DNA of 64,000 nt, taken from assembly GCA_963769605.1 (NCBI GenBank), contig CAVYML010000009.1, forward strand, positions 682,001 through 746,000, written 5' to 3'. Each line of letters opens with the position of its first letter. Within the stretch, counting starts at the first letter, position 1. A program made the translations under genes and the position numbers. Positions 29,501 through 36,754 of this stretch are shown in pieces. The notes beneath the pieces are model-generated. The model was given only the letters and a program-made list of their open reading frames with translations. It searched no databases and was not told the origin of the DNA. This stretch comes from Fen-1254 sp963769605. Its GTDB lineage: Bacteria; Bacteroidota; Ignavibacteria; UBA10030.

Positions 29501-29556
29501 ATTCAGCCAAGAAGGTGTTGAACTTGTTGGATGATCGAACATTATTCACAAAATAA
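26533..29556 (+). CDS. DUF1156-type adenine-specific DNA methyltransferase (BREX PglXI-like)
   Basis: A 1007-aa protein. The N-terminus (KPIYTMHKWFARRSSSVFRA) is the DUF1156 signature. Methylase motif I is in LDPFMGGGTTVVEALRLG (near residue 78), and catalytic motif IV is VTDPPYAGNVNYSELADFF (near residue 615), typical of N6-adenine enzymes. Between them lie many zinc-ribbon CxxC pairs (CPECG, CPKCK, CPWCS, CPHCE, CPTCA, CSKCGG). COG1743 enzymes of this kind are the PglXI methylases of BREX type 3. I chose ATG 26533; the frame runs further upstream only through repeat sequence. No Shine-Dalgarno is visible there. Repeat arrays flank the gene on both sides. Confidence 0.9.
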   Translation: MKRAIEEYFPIVDINRLAVPERNAFKPIYTMHKWFARRSSSVFRAILLGAMKPAGTDIMKEFYKDHTNDPDTKGKVILDPFMGGGTTVVEALRLGCKVIGVDLNPVAWFIVKTEVEPVDLNELRAAFDRLANRTVEWSGKPLNETLLSLYKTECPECGNTDADIIYTFWVKSAPCTTGTCNHSTPLFSDYIIAQKKPSIRFFPDCQCPKCKNKFDWEIDPASLVGNLKLMVNAPKFSAGEGRTSARWSYATGNTVACPWCSEIITPYIKSKKPKRKKVILSILYCPHCEEVWQYRGELPDEVACPTCAKTFNPNEGNLPERGKFICHGTCGGNVDAVIAAIRTLPEEQLLPIRPYALEGYCSKCGGKPSSSASSNGELFEKETEEKEDEGSDSNTNALLRKNSGKFFKRISSTDLSLHKKAEEWWEKNKASIPYPISEIPVGYNTNQMLKHHYRYWHQMFNSRQLLSLSSLLKAIGEESNQTIKEMLLSTQFLVWESNNLFTRYRPDADKSEGVFARHDYQPKMTIAEGNVWGSDFGKNSMEKCFLKVIEGKEYCQKPFDRLVSIDESGDEEITFVDSNEKTWPTNNEVDLFSQSSSSISEVESNSVNLIVTDPPYAGNVNYSELADFFYVWLRLLLRTTYNQFLPEYTPKVEEVVENKTRGKSAADFQEGLTTVFAETNRLSCSDASLIFTFHHSEDSAWEALINAVCESGFCIEAVYPVHGEAETSLSLMDNEAISYDLIHVCRKRETGATSSRKSWATIRQDIRRRAREEARLIESGRYGNEPLTPSDINILLIGKCLELYSKHYGTIVDHEDQPVPLHHALSEIKLLVDQLVAKERPLPTELEDLDRVSYIYFSTLCGYKEISADEMSKNTRGIIEPSELKDHGLMIKGRENRGRSYEIKQPVERMNDLKTLFREKVQNQPLLFEDQKGNGLPHGVLFVDVFQFLIGTVELGENVRPWLEKFGGLRPQIRAALEYLMNHPKVTFKDSAKKVLNLLDDRTLFTK

Positions 29557-29912
29557 TGGCACACAGATGACACAGATTGAACAGATACTCACAGATCAGT
29601 GTAAATCGATTTTTTCAGTGTTATCAGTGTTCCATTAAGGCAGGCGAAGTACAGATGGCACAGATTGAACTGATACTCACAGATCAGTGTAAATCGATTT
29701 TTTCAGTGTTATCAGTGTTCCATTAAGGCAGGCGAAGTACAGATGGCACAGATTGAACTGATACTCACAGATCAGTGTAAATCGATTTTTTCAGTGTTAT
29801 CAGTGTTCCATTAAGGCAGGCGAGTACAGATGGCACAGATTGAACTGATACTCACAGATCAGTGTAAATCGATTTTTTCAGTGTTATCAGTGTTCCATTA
29901 AGGCAGGCGAGT
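29557..29912. repeat. Array of four palindromic repeats downstream of the methyltransferase
   Basis: Four nearly identical units of 86-96 bases fill this gap completely. Each holds GATACTCACAGATCAGTG, AAATCGATTTTTTCAGTG and a linker with TTAAGGCAGGCGA. Unit starts are near 29557, 29651, 29739 and 29826. The last linker runs straight into the ATG of the GxxExxY gene. There are no unique spacers, so this is not a CRISPR array. Confidence 0.92.
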
Positions 29913-30308
29913 ATGGAATATCTTCATGAAGAATTAACAAAAAGAATTATTTCTTGTTTCTATGAAGTCTACAATCAACTCGGTTATGGATTTCTCGAGA
30001 AAGTCTATGAACATGCAATGATGATCGAACTTGCTCGGGATGGTCTTGCTGCTCGCAATCAGCAGCCGATTAAAGTCCATTATCGTGAACAGTTAGTCGG
30101 AGATTACTATGCAGATATTATCGTAAATGAAATGATTATACTTGAATTGAAGGCTGCTGAGGGAATAATAGAAGAGCATGAACTTCAGCTTATCAATTAT
30201 CTTAAAGCAACAAATATGGAAGTCGGTTTACTCTTGAACTTTGGAAAGAAACCGGAGATTCGAAGAAAAATATTTACAAACGATAGAAAAGGATTAGAAC
30301 ACAGATGA
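29913..30308 (+). CDS. GxxExxY family protein (PD-(D/E)xK nuclease fold)
   Basis: A 131-aa protein. GFLEKVYEHAM contains the defining G-x-x-E-x-x-Y motif; YYADIIVNEMIILELKAAEG gives D and E-L-K in the spacing of a PD-(D/E)xK nuclease site; HELQLINYLKATNMEVGLLLNFG is the closing conserved block. All putative catalytic residues are present. The function of the family is not established. The start codon is formed at the junction with the last repeat unit, and the last codons (LEHR) are already inside the next repeat copy, so the gene is embedded in repeats like a cassette. Confidence 0.88.
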   Translation: MEYLHEELTKRIISCFYEVYNQLGYGFLEKVYEHAMMIELARDGLAARNQQPIKVHYREQLVGDYYADIIVNEMIILELKAAEGIIEEHELQLINYLKATNMEVGLLLNFGKKPEIRRKIFTNDRKGLEHR

Positions 30309-30375
30309 CGCAGATAAGACAGATTTTCACAGATCAGTGTAGATCTGTTTTTTCCGTGTTATCTGTGTTCCATCC
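30298..30375. repeat. Palindromic ACACAGATGA repeat, best-preserved palindrome
   Basis: GAACACAGATGACGCAG on the left and GTGTTATCTGTGTTCC on the right pair almost fully, around CACAGATCAGTGTAGATCTG. It overlaps the last codons of the GxxExxY gene. Confidence 0.85.
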
Positions 30376-30404
30376 ATAGAGATGAACACATAAAGGAATA
30401 ATGA

Positions 30405-30851
30405 ATGCCTGGATATTTATTGATAGAACAAAACAAGCTCTCCCCTCCGAGACCCGAGAAGCAAGGTGTGAAGGCAAATACAACCCGAGTTGGATTTTTC
30501 GATTTTGTCCGTTCTTTGAATGATGAAACCTTTCCTTATGATGAGAATTCAAGTCTGCTTGTTTATGGAATAGAAGAACTCCTTCTTGGAAAAAGACCCG
30601 AAATGAATGACGAGGCGAAAAGAATTCGCTCAAAGCTCAACAAGGCTGCCGGATGGTTTGAGCGCAGAGGCTGTGCTGATATCCAAATAATTTTCAAACA
30701 GCCGCTTATTCGAGGTGATAAGCTGAAGGTAGCTCATGTGACTCAAGAAATTCCAATCTATCTCATTTTCGGTTCACCCGTTCCCGATACAATCAACGGA
30801 CAAACAGTTTTTCGCACCGGCTCATTTAATCTTACCGGCGCTGGGTACTAA
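30405..30851 (+). CDS. Unknown 148-aa protein in the defence operon
   Basis: I do not recognise this protein. It has no membrane segment or signal peptide. About residues 25-85 look helical and charged (GFFDFVRSLNDETFPYDENS, LLVYGIEELLLGKRPEMNDE), followed by a short helix (RIRSKLNKAAGWFERRG) and beta-rich C-terminal part (DIQIIFKQPLIRGDKLKVAH, QEIPIYLIFGSP). The ATG follows TAAAGGAATA. Its position between the GxxExxY cassette and the helicase, with a repeat on each side, suggests an accessory subunit of the BREX-like system or another inserted cassette. Confidence 0.7.
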   Translation: MPGYLLIEQNKLSPPRPEKQGVKANTTRVGFFDFVRSLNDETFPYDENSSLLVYGIEELLLGKRPEMNDEAKRIRSKLNKAAGWFERRGCADIQIIFKQPLIRGDKLKVAHVTQEIPIYLIFGSPVPDTINGQTVFRTGSFNLTGAGY

Positions 30852-30856
30852 TGAAA

Positions 30857-30945
30857 GGCACACTGATGACGCAGAAAGAACAGATGCTCACAATTTAGAA
30901 TAAATCAGTGTAAACCAGTATCATCAGTGTTATCTGTGTTCTATT
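30857..30945. repeat. Palindromic ACACAGATGA repeat
   Basis: Left part GCACACTGATGACGCAGA, right part GTGTTATCTGTGTTCTATTC. It sits just before the ribosome site AGAGGTGA of the helicase gene and is the last copy seen in the window. Confidence 0.8.
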
Positions 30946-30969
30946 CATAGAAGAGGTGAAATTCTGCTT

Positions 30970-33822
30970 TTGAAAGACAATAAAACAGTATATCAGCCCA
31001 AAGTGGGCGAACGAGTACGTGTTCTTGGTCGTGACGACCTTGGCATTGTAGAAGTGTACCGCGTGAGTGATGTTTTCGGCAGCTATCAAGCCGATGTAAT
31101 GTATGAAGATGGAACAGGCCGTCATCTACAGAGCTTTCCTATTGAACGTTTAGAACCGGCTCCCGATTTATGGGAACGAGTAAAAACCGGAGACTTCGAC
31201 AGGACTCTTGATTTCTTGCTGAAGCAGCTTGCCTTTCAGCTTCCTCTGCAAAATGCAGGAGGTCAGCTCTCGAATAGCCGTACAGATCTTCTCCCGCATC
31301 AAATTTTACTTACACGAGATGTAGTATCAATGCCCCATCGGCGTCTTCTTATTGCAGATGAAGTCGGTCTCGGCAAAACAATTGAAATGGGAATGATCTT
31401 ACGGGAATTGATTACACGTAAGGAAGCCGACCGCATTCTCATTGTTACTCCGGCAGGTCTTGTCAAGAACTGGCAGAATGAACTGCGAGATGCATTCCGT
31501 CTCGATTTCGAAATCCTTGGCATCGACTTCAATGATCATTCTTCTACATCATGGGAATCGAAAAATCGGGCTATTGTTTCTATTGATACCATCAAGCGGC
31601 CGCAAAGGATGGATCGTTTGTTAGGCGGCCCCCGATGGGACATCATCGTCTTCGATGAAGCGCATCATCTCAGCCGACTTCGATATGGAAAGAAAATTCA
31701 GCCAACATTAAACTATAAGTTTGCTGAGGCGATTAAGAATCACGCAAGGGATTTCTTCTTTCTCTCAGCAACTCCACATCAAGGCAATGGTTTTCAATTT
31801 TGGTCGTTAATACAGCTTCTCGATGATACTCTGTTCGATTCAGAAGAATCTCTTGCTTTGCATCGAGGCTTTCTGAGTAGGGTCATGATTCGGCGGACGA
31901 AACGAGAAGTCACGGACAAGAACGGCAATCCAATCTTCATGCGTCGTCAGGTGCACACGCAATCATTCCAATTAGCAATGCGAGAACAGGTATTCTATGA
32001 CAAGCTTACGGAATATCTGAAGGAAGGATACTCTCGAGCCGGTATCGGCGGGAACGGCGGAAAGACAACCAACGAACAACGTGCAATTGGCTTCGTGATG
32101 ACGACATTTCAAAAGATTATGTCTTCCAGCATGCGTGCAATCCGTCAAGCATTAAGACGCCGTCTTTTAGTTCTTCTCATTCGTCAACAGTTAGAGCTAG
32201 AATACAAACGCCGCAAATCAACTTCGGTAGCACGGATCTCCGAAGAAATACTTCGATTGCAAGATGAAATGCGTCAACTCGCATCTCAAATCGAAGGAGT
32301 TACATTGTTGCCCTCGAACCAAGCAGATATCGATACCTATATCGCGCAAATGAAACAAAAGGTGAGTCGCGCCTATCAACCACCTGATGAAACCACTGAA
32401 TGGTCACTTGACGGTGACGAGGTAGGAGATGAAGGAATCTATGCAAATGCTGCTATACCGGATGAAGTAGCAAAAGTATCCAATTTATTGCAAATAGTAC
32501 CGGACAGTATTGATCGTAAATTCGATACGCTTACACGTGCAATCGACACAATTCGTCTCGAAAATCCTCACGAGAAGTTTGTCATCTTTACTCAATATGT
32601 TGAAACATTGTATTTCCTTGAAGAACGGTTGAAGGCTATTTATGGATCGGATAAGGTTGTTCATATCAAAGGCGGTCCACTTGATGATAAGATTGATGCA
32701 AAAGAAAAGTTTTGGGAAGAAAATGGTGCGCAATTTCTTATCTGCACATCCGCAGGTGGTGAAGGAATTAATCTCCAAGCCGGTCACATTCTCTTCAATT
32801 ATGATTTACCCTGGAATCCGATGGCAGTTGAACAGCGCATCGGCCGTATCCATCGGTATGGGCAGAGAGATACCGTGCAGGTTTATAACCTCATTGCTGA
32901 AGGGACGGTCGAAGAGAACATCTATCGGATGCTCGATGAAAAGTTGAGTGAAATAGCAGCACAGATTGGCAAGATCGATGAAGCGACGGGAGAACCGCAA
33001 GAAGATTTCAAAGTGGAAGTGCTCGGATATATGGGGTCAGCCCCTAATTATCTTGAATGGTATCGAAATGCTCTTGTCGATAGGGATTATCAAAGAACGG
33101 CAAAAGAAATCGAAGAGGCATTACGAAATGCTTTTCAAGCAATTGACGCTCTCAAGAATCTTACGATGGACATGACAACATTCAACCTCCAGGATTATCT
33201 CAATATCGAAGGAAGTTTTTCACTTTCAGATTTGAAACAATTTGCTGAAGCGGCAATAATTCGCTTTGGTGGATCCATACTCCCACGAGATGAATTCTGT
33301 CAGATCATCACACCGAAAGTATTGTTGAAACATTCAAGTGTTTTGCCAAAATATGAACTAGCAACATTTAATCGTGATGCAGCAATGCGGAAGCGTTCAG
33401 CTGAGCTTCTCGGTTTAGGTCATCCACTGATCGATGCACTCATCGCTCAATGTCAGGAAATCACAATGACCGGCGATGTTGCAGTGTTTCCACGAACCGT
33501 AATCGATCAAGAACCGTATGCAGTCATATCAACGCTTATTACAGTTGATCTTGAAGGCGGTAAACAACACAAAGAACTGAAAACGGTTCGAATCAGTTCC
33601 ACAGGCGATGCACATGTGATGTCAGATGAGTGGTTGATGAATCGTTTAGAGAAGCGTTTGTCAGAGGTACCTACCGAGTCTTCAAACAATAAATTTCCGT
33701 GGGACAAGATTCGCCAATCTTATGAAGGCGCAATCGGTGCAATCCTTTCACAAATCAAAACATCTCTGGAAAAACCAGTTGGTGCTCGTGTGAGATTGCT
33801 TGGTGTAAGTGCGGTGGAGTGA
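30970..33822 (+). CDS. SNF2/HepA-type helicase (BREX BrxHII- or DISARM DrmD-like)
   Basis: A 950-aa superfamily 2 ATPase starting with TTG at 30970 after AGAGGTGAA. An N-terminal SH3-like segment (VGERVRVLGRDDLGIVEVYR) precedes the motor: Q-motif region LLPHQILL, Walker A IADEVGLGKTIEMGMIL, motif II FDEAHHL, motif III FLSATPHQGN, and lobe 2 with VIFTQYVETLYFLEERL, CTSAGGEGINLQ and the arginine-finger motif EQRIGRIHRYGQ. All motor motifs are intact. A C-terminal region of about 250 residues is probably a specificity or partner domain. Helicases of this type occur in BREX types 3 and 5 and in DISARM. A PglZ and DUF1156 methylase upstream favour the BREX reading. Confidence 0.9.
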   Translation: MKDNKTVYQPKVGERVRVLGRDDLGIVEVYRVSDVFGSYQADVMYEDGTGRHLQSFPIERLEPAPDLWERVKTGDFDRTLDFLLKQLAFQLPLQNAGGQLSNSRTDLLPHQILLTRDVVSMPHRRLLIADEVGLGKTIEMGMILRELITRKEADRILIVTPAGLVKNWQNELRDAFRLDFEILGIDFNDHSSTSWESKNRAIVSIDTIKRPQRMDRLLGGPRWDIIVFDEAHHLSRLRYGKKIQPTLNYKFAEAIKNHARDFFFLSATPHQGNGFQFWSLIQLLDDTLFDSEESLALHRGFLSRVMIRRTKREVTDKNGNPIFMRRQVHTQSFQLAMREQVFYDKLTEYLKEGYSRAGIGGNGGKTTNEQRAIGFVMTTFQKIMSSSMRAIRQALRRRLLVLLIRQQLELEYKRRKSTSVARISEEILRLQDEMRQLASQIEGVTLLPSNQADIDTYIAQMKQKVSRAYQPPDETTEWSLDGDEVGDEGIYANAAIPDEVAKVSNLLQIVPDSIDRKFDTLTRAIDTIRLENPHEKFVIFTQYVETLYFLEERLKAIYGSDKVVHIKGGPLDDKIDAKEKFWEENGAQFLICTSAGGEGINLQAGHILFNYDLPWNPMAVEQRIGRIHRYGQRDTVQVYNLIAEGTVEENIYRMLDEKLSEIAAQIGKIDEATGEPQEDFKVEVLGYMGSAPNYLEWYRNALVDRDYQRTAKEIEEALRNAFQAIDALKNLTMDMTTFNLQDYLNIEGSFSLSDLKQFAEAAIIRFGGSILPRDEFCQIITPKVLLKHSSVLPKYELATFNRDAAMRKRSAELLGLGHPLIDALIAQCQEITMTGDVAVFPRTVIDQEPYAVISTLITVDLEGGKQHKELKTVRISSTGDAHVMSDEWLMNRLEKRLSEVPTESSNNKFPWDKIRQSYEGAIGAILSQIKTSLEKPVGARVRLLGVSAVE

Positions 33823-34064
33823 GTGGAAAATTAGTATGCAATGGATTATTTCATAAAAGAAATTAAAGCTAATACCGAAATTGTTTGAAAAGTGAAAATA
33901 AATAAAAACTTGTTATGGAAAAAACCGATAGCATTAAAAAGCAGATTCACGCCTATTCGTCCTCTTCCTGTGTGGTTCAGGGCGTATAGATTTGGTATAA
34001 GAATTCGAATCGCATCCTTCACCGCACCACTCTAACAAAAGCACTTTTTGGGTAAATGTCTCAT
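33823..34064. other. A/T-rich non-coding end of the defence island
   Basis: No convincing gene. A 24-codon frame at 33913-33987 (starting MEKTDSIKKQ) is too short to support and has no clear ribosome site. The sequence AATTCGAATCG near 34001 resembles a tRNA T-loop but has no pairing stem. This is the probable right edge of the accessory region. Confidence 0.5.
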
Positions 34065-34614
34065 ATGACACCTTGGAAAGGTGGTCAAAAAATGTTCAGA
34101 TTTCCTAAGGAATTTAATGATTTTGAAATACACCTTGGAAAGGTGTCCTTCCGGGGGAAACAAGAATATATCCGGACGTAGAAACCACCGTAGGGGCACA
34201 TCGCTATGTGCCCCTACAAAAATAATATCCATAAAATAATGATACGTTGTGTAAATGCCCATTTTCCCAATCTTTTTATCTTACCACCTTCCACTGAAAC
34301 ATGGGTGATTGGAATTTTGAAAACAGCCGGATCCACAGCATGACACCTTGAAAAGGTGGTCAAAAAATGTTCAGATTTCCTAAGGAATTTAATGATTTTG
34401 AAATACACCTTGGAAAGGTGTCCTTCCGGGGGAAACAAGAATATATCCGGACGTAGAAACCACCGTAGGGGCACATCGCCATGTGCCCCTACAAAAATAA
34501 TATCCATAAAATAATGATTCGTTGTGTAAATGCCCATTTTCCCAATCTTTTTATCTTACCACCCTCCACTGAAACATCGGTGATTGGAATTTTGAAAACA
34601 GCCGTATCCACAGC
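34065..34614. repeat. Two 275-bp tandem copies including an ACCTTGGAAAGGT palindrome and a GTAGGGGCACA hairpin
   Basis: Copy 1 is 34065-34339 and copy 2 34340-34614, nearly identical. Each has CACCTTGGAAAGGTG palindromes, then an 11-bp stem GTAGGGGCACA/TGTGCCCCTAC (34190-34217 and 34465-34492) and, at its right end, the last codons of the reductase gene on the minus strand. The copy farther from the gene therefore carries a detached gene tail. Frames read through this repeat are artefacts. Confidence 0.9.
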
Positions 34615-35204
34615 GGCAGAAGACTTTCGGTTCCCCTCGCATTTGTGATATCGCCCAGATCGTAGATATGCTCCGCCCTCCATCCGAATGAAACCAATAT
34701 TGCCGTGACGGTTTTTTTTGCTTCCGCATCGTTGCCGCAGATAAAAAGATCGTGATCCCCGCCGGTTAGCGACTGCGGATTGACCATGATCAGTGAAGTC
34801 AGCGTGTTGAGCGCTTTCACTACTTTTACGTCGGGATATGAGCGTTGAATCTGTTCCCCCAATGAATCGTTATTGCTCACTGTCAATGTCGGCGGCATGC
34901 CTTTGGAAAAATCGAGCGGGTTTGCAACATCGACCAGAATCTTACCCCGCATGTTCCCGGCTCCCGCAAGCTTTAACGCCTCAAGCGAAGCGGTGCCATT
35001 TGTGCAATTAAAAAGAATCTCTCCGAATTTTGCCGCGTCGGCAAATGTTCCCGCAAAAGCATTTGACCCGGTTTTTTCAACCCATGCCAGCGCTTTTGGG
35101 TTGTTTTGCGTCCGCGATCCCATGGTCACGGTTTGTTCGAGTTGAATCAATTTCGTTCCCAAGATCTCGCCGACCATTCCTGTACCTAATATTCCGACTT
35201 TCAT
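34551..35204 (-). CDS. NADPH:F420 reductase-like NAD(P)-binding protein
   Basis: A 217-aa protein with an N-terminal Rossmann motif VGILGTGMVGEILGTKL, the NADP-type loop MGSRTQNN, the central VDVANPLDF and VKALNTLTS blocks and a C-terminal YDLGDITNARGTESLLPLWI. This matches the F420-dependent NADP oxidoreductase-like group (pfam03807), whose members in non-F420 bacteria reduce other substrates. F420 use here is unproven. Length is normal and the end (PMFQWRVVR) is typical of the family, so the downstream duplication did not destroy it. AAGGAGAAC precedes the ATG. Confidence 0.85.
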   Translation of the reverse strand: MKVGILGTGMVGEILGTKLIQLEQTVTMGSRTQNNPKALAWVEKTGSNAFAGTFADAAKFGEILFNCTNGTASLEALKLAGAGNMRGKILVDVANPLDFSKGMPPTLTVSNNDSLGEQIQRSYPDVKVVKALNTLTSLIMVNPQSLTGGDHDLFICGNDAEAKKTVTAILVSFGWRAEHIYDLGDITNARGTESLLPLWIRLFSKFQSPMFQWRVVR

Positions 35205-35254
35205 TTTTGTTCTCCTTTTTTTTACTGTTCAACATTGCATGGAATCATCTGTAT

Positions 35255-35410
35255 GTTTGCAGCGGGCAGGGTTGCGTCGGAAGTCTTCCGCGACCGCTGG
35301 AAGCCTGCCCAACTGCTGACGCCCGCCAAAATGCGCAGCGGGTAAACAGTCATTCAGGCGGGTGATGTCGGAGATCTTCCGCGACGACCCGTCGCGGCTA
35401 CAGATGCAAT
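35255..35410. repeat. Dispersed repeat (TGTAGCCGC family), copy 2, minus orientation
   Basis: On the minus strand it reads TGTAGCCGCGACGGGTCGTC, CGCGGAAGATCTCCGACATC, then hairpins built on GCCCGC/GCGGGC and GGTCGCGGAAGACTTCCGAC. It is an inverted relative of the repeat at 19652-19800. It fills most of the gap between the reductase and the DUF5668 gene; the remainder (35411-35610) shows nothing recognisable. Confidence 0.7.
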
Positions 35411-35610
35411 CCTTTAAAACATACTGCATCTCGTTTTCTGTTCAACTGTAAAACGGGGAGAAAAAGTTCCTTAGGAATAACTGCCAGCTGCTCCCTCGAG
35501 TTAACTCAAAAATCCCCGTTGGCCGATACAGAACTGCCGTCCGCCGAATTCTTTGCAACTCTTTTCTTTTAAAAAGGTATGTTAGATACAGATTTTATTA
35601 AGGAGACAGT

Positions 35611-35982
35611 ATGTATTCTTCAAAAGGACATTATTCCGCCGGAATCGGCATGGGAATGTTTTTTATCATCGTCGGAGCGGCTCTCTTAGCCGGACATTAT
35701 ACAACCCTGCCATTCGGCGATCCATGGCGCCTCTGGCCTCTCATTCTCATTTTTATGGGACTCGGGCGGTTGATAGAAGCGCGCCCCGGCCGATATCGAA
35801 GATCTTTCAGCTTGATCTATATCGGATCATGGCTTCTGGCTTGCGAATTGAATCTTTATGGATTGACATTTAATAATTCATGGCCTATCGTTATTATCGG
35901 TGTCGGTATTTCAATAATCTGGAAATCATTTTATCATCCATTCTATGGATGCTATCGGGAGCAAATCCATGAAAACAAATGA
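35611..35982 (+). CDS. DUF5668-like small membrane protein
   Basis: A 123-aa protein with three to four hydrophobic helices: GMGMFFIIVGAALLAGHY, WRLWPLILIFMGLGRLIEA, FSLIYIGSWLLACELNLYGL and SWPIVIIGVGISIIW. The W-P-hydrophobic-G-L pattern is typical of the LiaI/LiaF-like transmembrane domain (DUF5668). It is the first gene of a five-part run ending in a LytTR regulator and overlaps the next gene by 14 bases. AAGGAGACA precedes the ATG. Confidence 0.78.
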   Translation: MYSSKGHYSAGIGMGMFFIIVGAALLAGHYTTLPFGDPWRLWPLILIFMGLGRLIEARPGRYRRSFSLIYIGSWLLACELNLYGLTFNNSWPIVIIGVGISIIWKSFYHPFYGCYREQIHENK

Positions 35983-36736
35983 CAGCTTTTCCTTTACTCC
36001 GCGCCTTATTTTAGGCATAGGTATTATTGCTCTTGGAGTGCTTTTCCTTTTGGATAATTTTCATATCGCTTCGGCGGAAAAATTCCTGTTCTATTGGCCT
36101 GCGCTGCTGATCGTCATCGGAGCCGCACATTTTTTTCAACATAGAACGCTTACCGGATCTACATGGTCGCTCTTTCTTATTTTTATCGGAACCGGAATGC
36201 TGCTGGACAGAATCTATCATGTCGAATTCGACGTCTGGAGCTTCTGGCCGGTCATTCTCGTTTTTCTGGGCGCATCTATGATTACACAAAGCATGAGCCG
36301 CCGCCGTACCGAGGTCAATGCAGCAAATCCTGACGATGATTCTATTATCAAGACGAGCGCTATTATGGGCGGAGTGAAGAGAAACATTGCTTCCAAAGAT
36401 TTTCGTGGAGGTGAATTAACCGCCGTCATGGGAGGCATCGACCTCGATCTGCGTGAAGCGGAAATCAAAGAAGAAGCGGTTATCGATATTTCCGCCATTA
36501 TGGGCGGAGTTGAAATTAAAGTCCCGGAAGAATGGCATGTGATCATGAAGGGATTTCCATTTATGGGCGGATTTGTCAATCACGCTCGTACACCGAAAGA
36601 TGAACATGCAAAGCGGCTCGTTATCAAGGGCACGGCCATTATGGGCGGAGTCGAAGTCCGCAATACAACCGAACCGACATGGGATGAACGACATCATTTT
36701 GACAGAGACCGCTGGCACCATAACGACATTCGATAA
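35969..36736 (+). CDS. LiaF-like envelope-stress membrane protein
   Basis: A 255-aa protein. The N-terminal half has four hydrophobic helices of the DUF5668 type (residues about 8-105). The C-terminal half is the beta-helical LiaF domain, with repeated SAIMGGVKRN, AVMGGIDLDLREAEI, SAIMGGVEIKVPEEWHV and TAIMGGVEVRN. In Firmicutes LiaF inhibits the LiaSR envelope-stress pathway. Here a LytS/LytTR pair lies just downstream, so a similar role is plausible. I chose ATG 35969 because GGGAG precedes it at about 8 nt; the frame start at 35945 has no ribosome site. Confidence 0.85.
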   Translation: MKTNDSFSFTPRLILGIGIIALGVLFLLDNFHIASAEKFLFYWPALLIVIGAAHFFQHRTLTGSTWSLFLIFIGTGMLLDRIYHVEFDVWSFWPVILVFLGASMITQSMSRRRTEVNAANPDDDSIIKTSAIMGGVKRNIASKDFRGGELTAVMGGIDLDLREAEIKEEAVIDISAIMGGVEIKVPEEWHVIMKGFPFMGGFVNHARTPKDEHAKRLVIKGTAIMGGVEVRNTTEPTWDERHHFDRDRWHHNDIR

Positions 36737-36754
36737 TTGAGTCGATCCTCTTTC

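Noticed and set aside
26264..29912. CRISPR array made of the tandem repeats around the methyltransferase
   Set aside because: Units are 75-96 bases and near-identical over their whole length, with no unique spacers; no cas gene is nearby.
20717..33822. DISARM system
   Set aside because: The SNF2 helicase would fit DrmD, but no DUF1998 protein, DrmA helicase or phospholipase-D protein is present, while PglZ and DUF1156 point to BREX.
33955..34020. tRNA remnant (TTCGAATCG ... CACCA) as an island attachment site
   Set aside because: No T-stem pairs around the loop, no matching acceptor strand is found upstream, and there is no integrase or second att copy.
34032..34537. Two minus-strand reading frames of 76 and 107 aa sharing almost the same protein
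   Set aside because: They are translations of the 275-bp tandem duplicate and include the tail of the reductase gene in another frame; no start signal.
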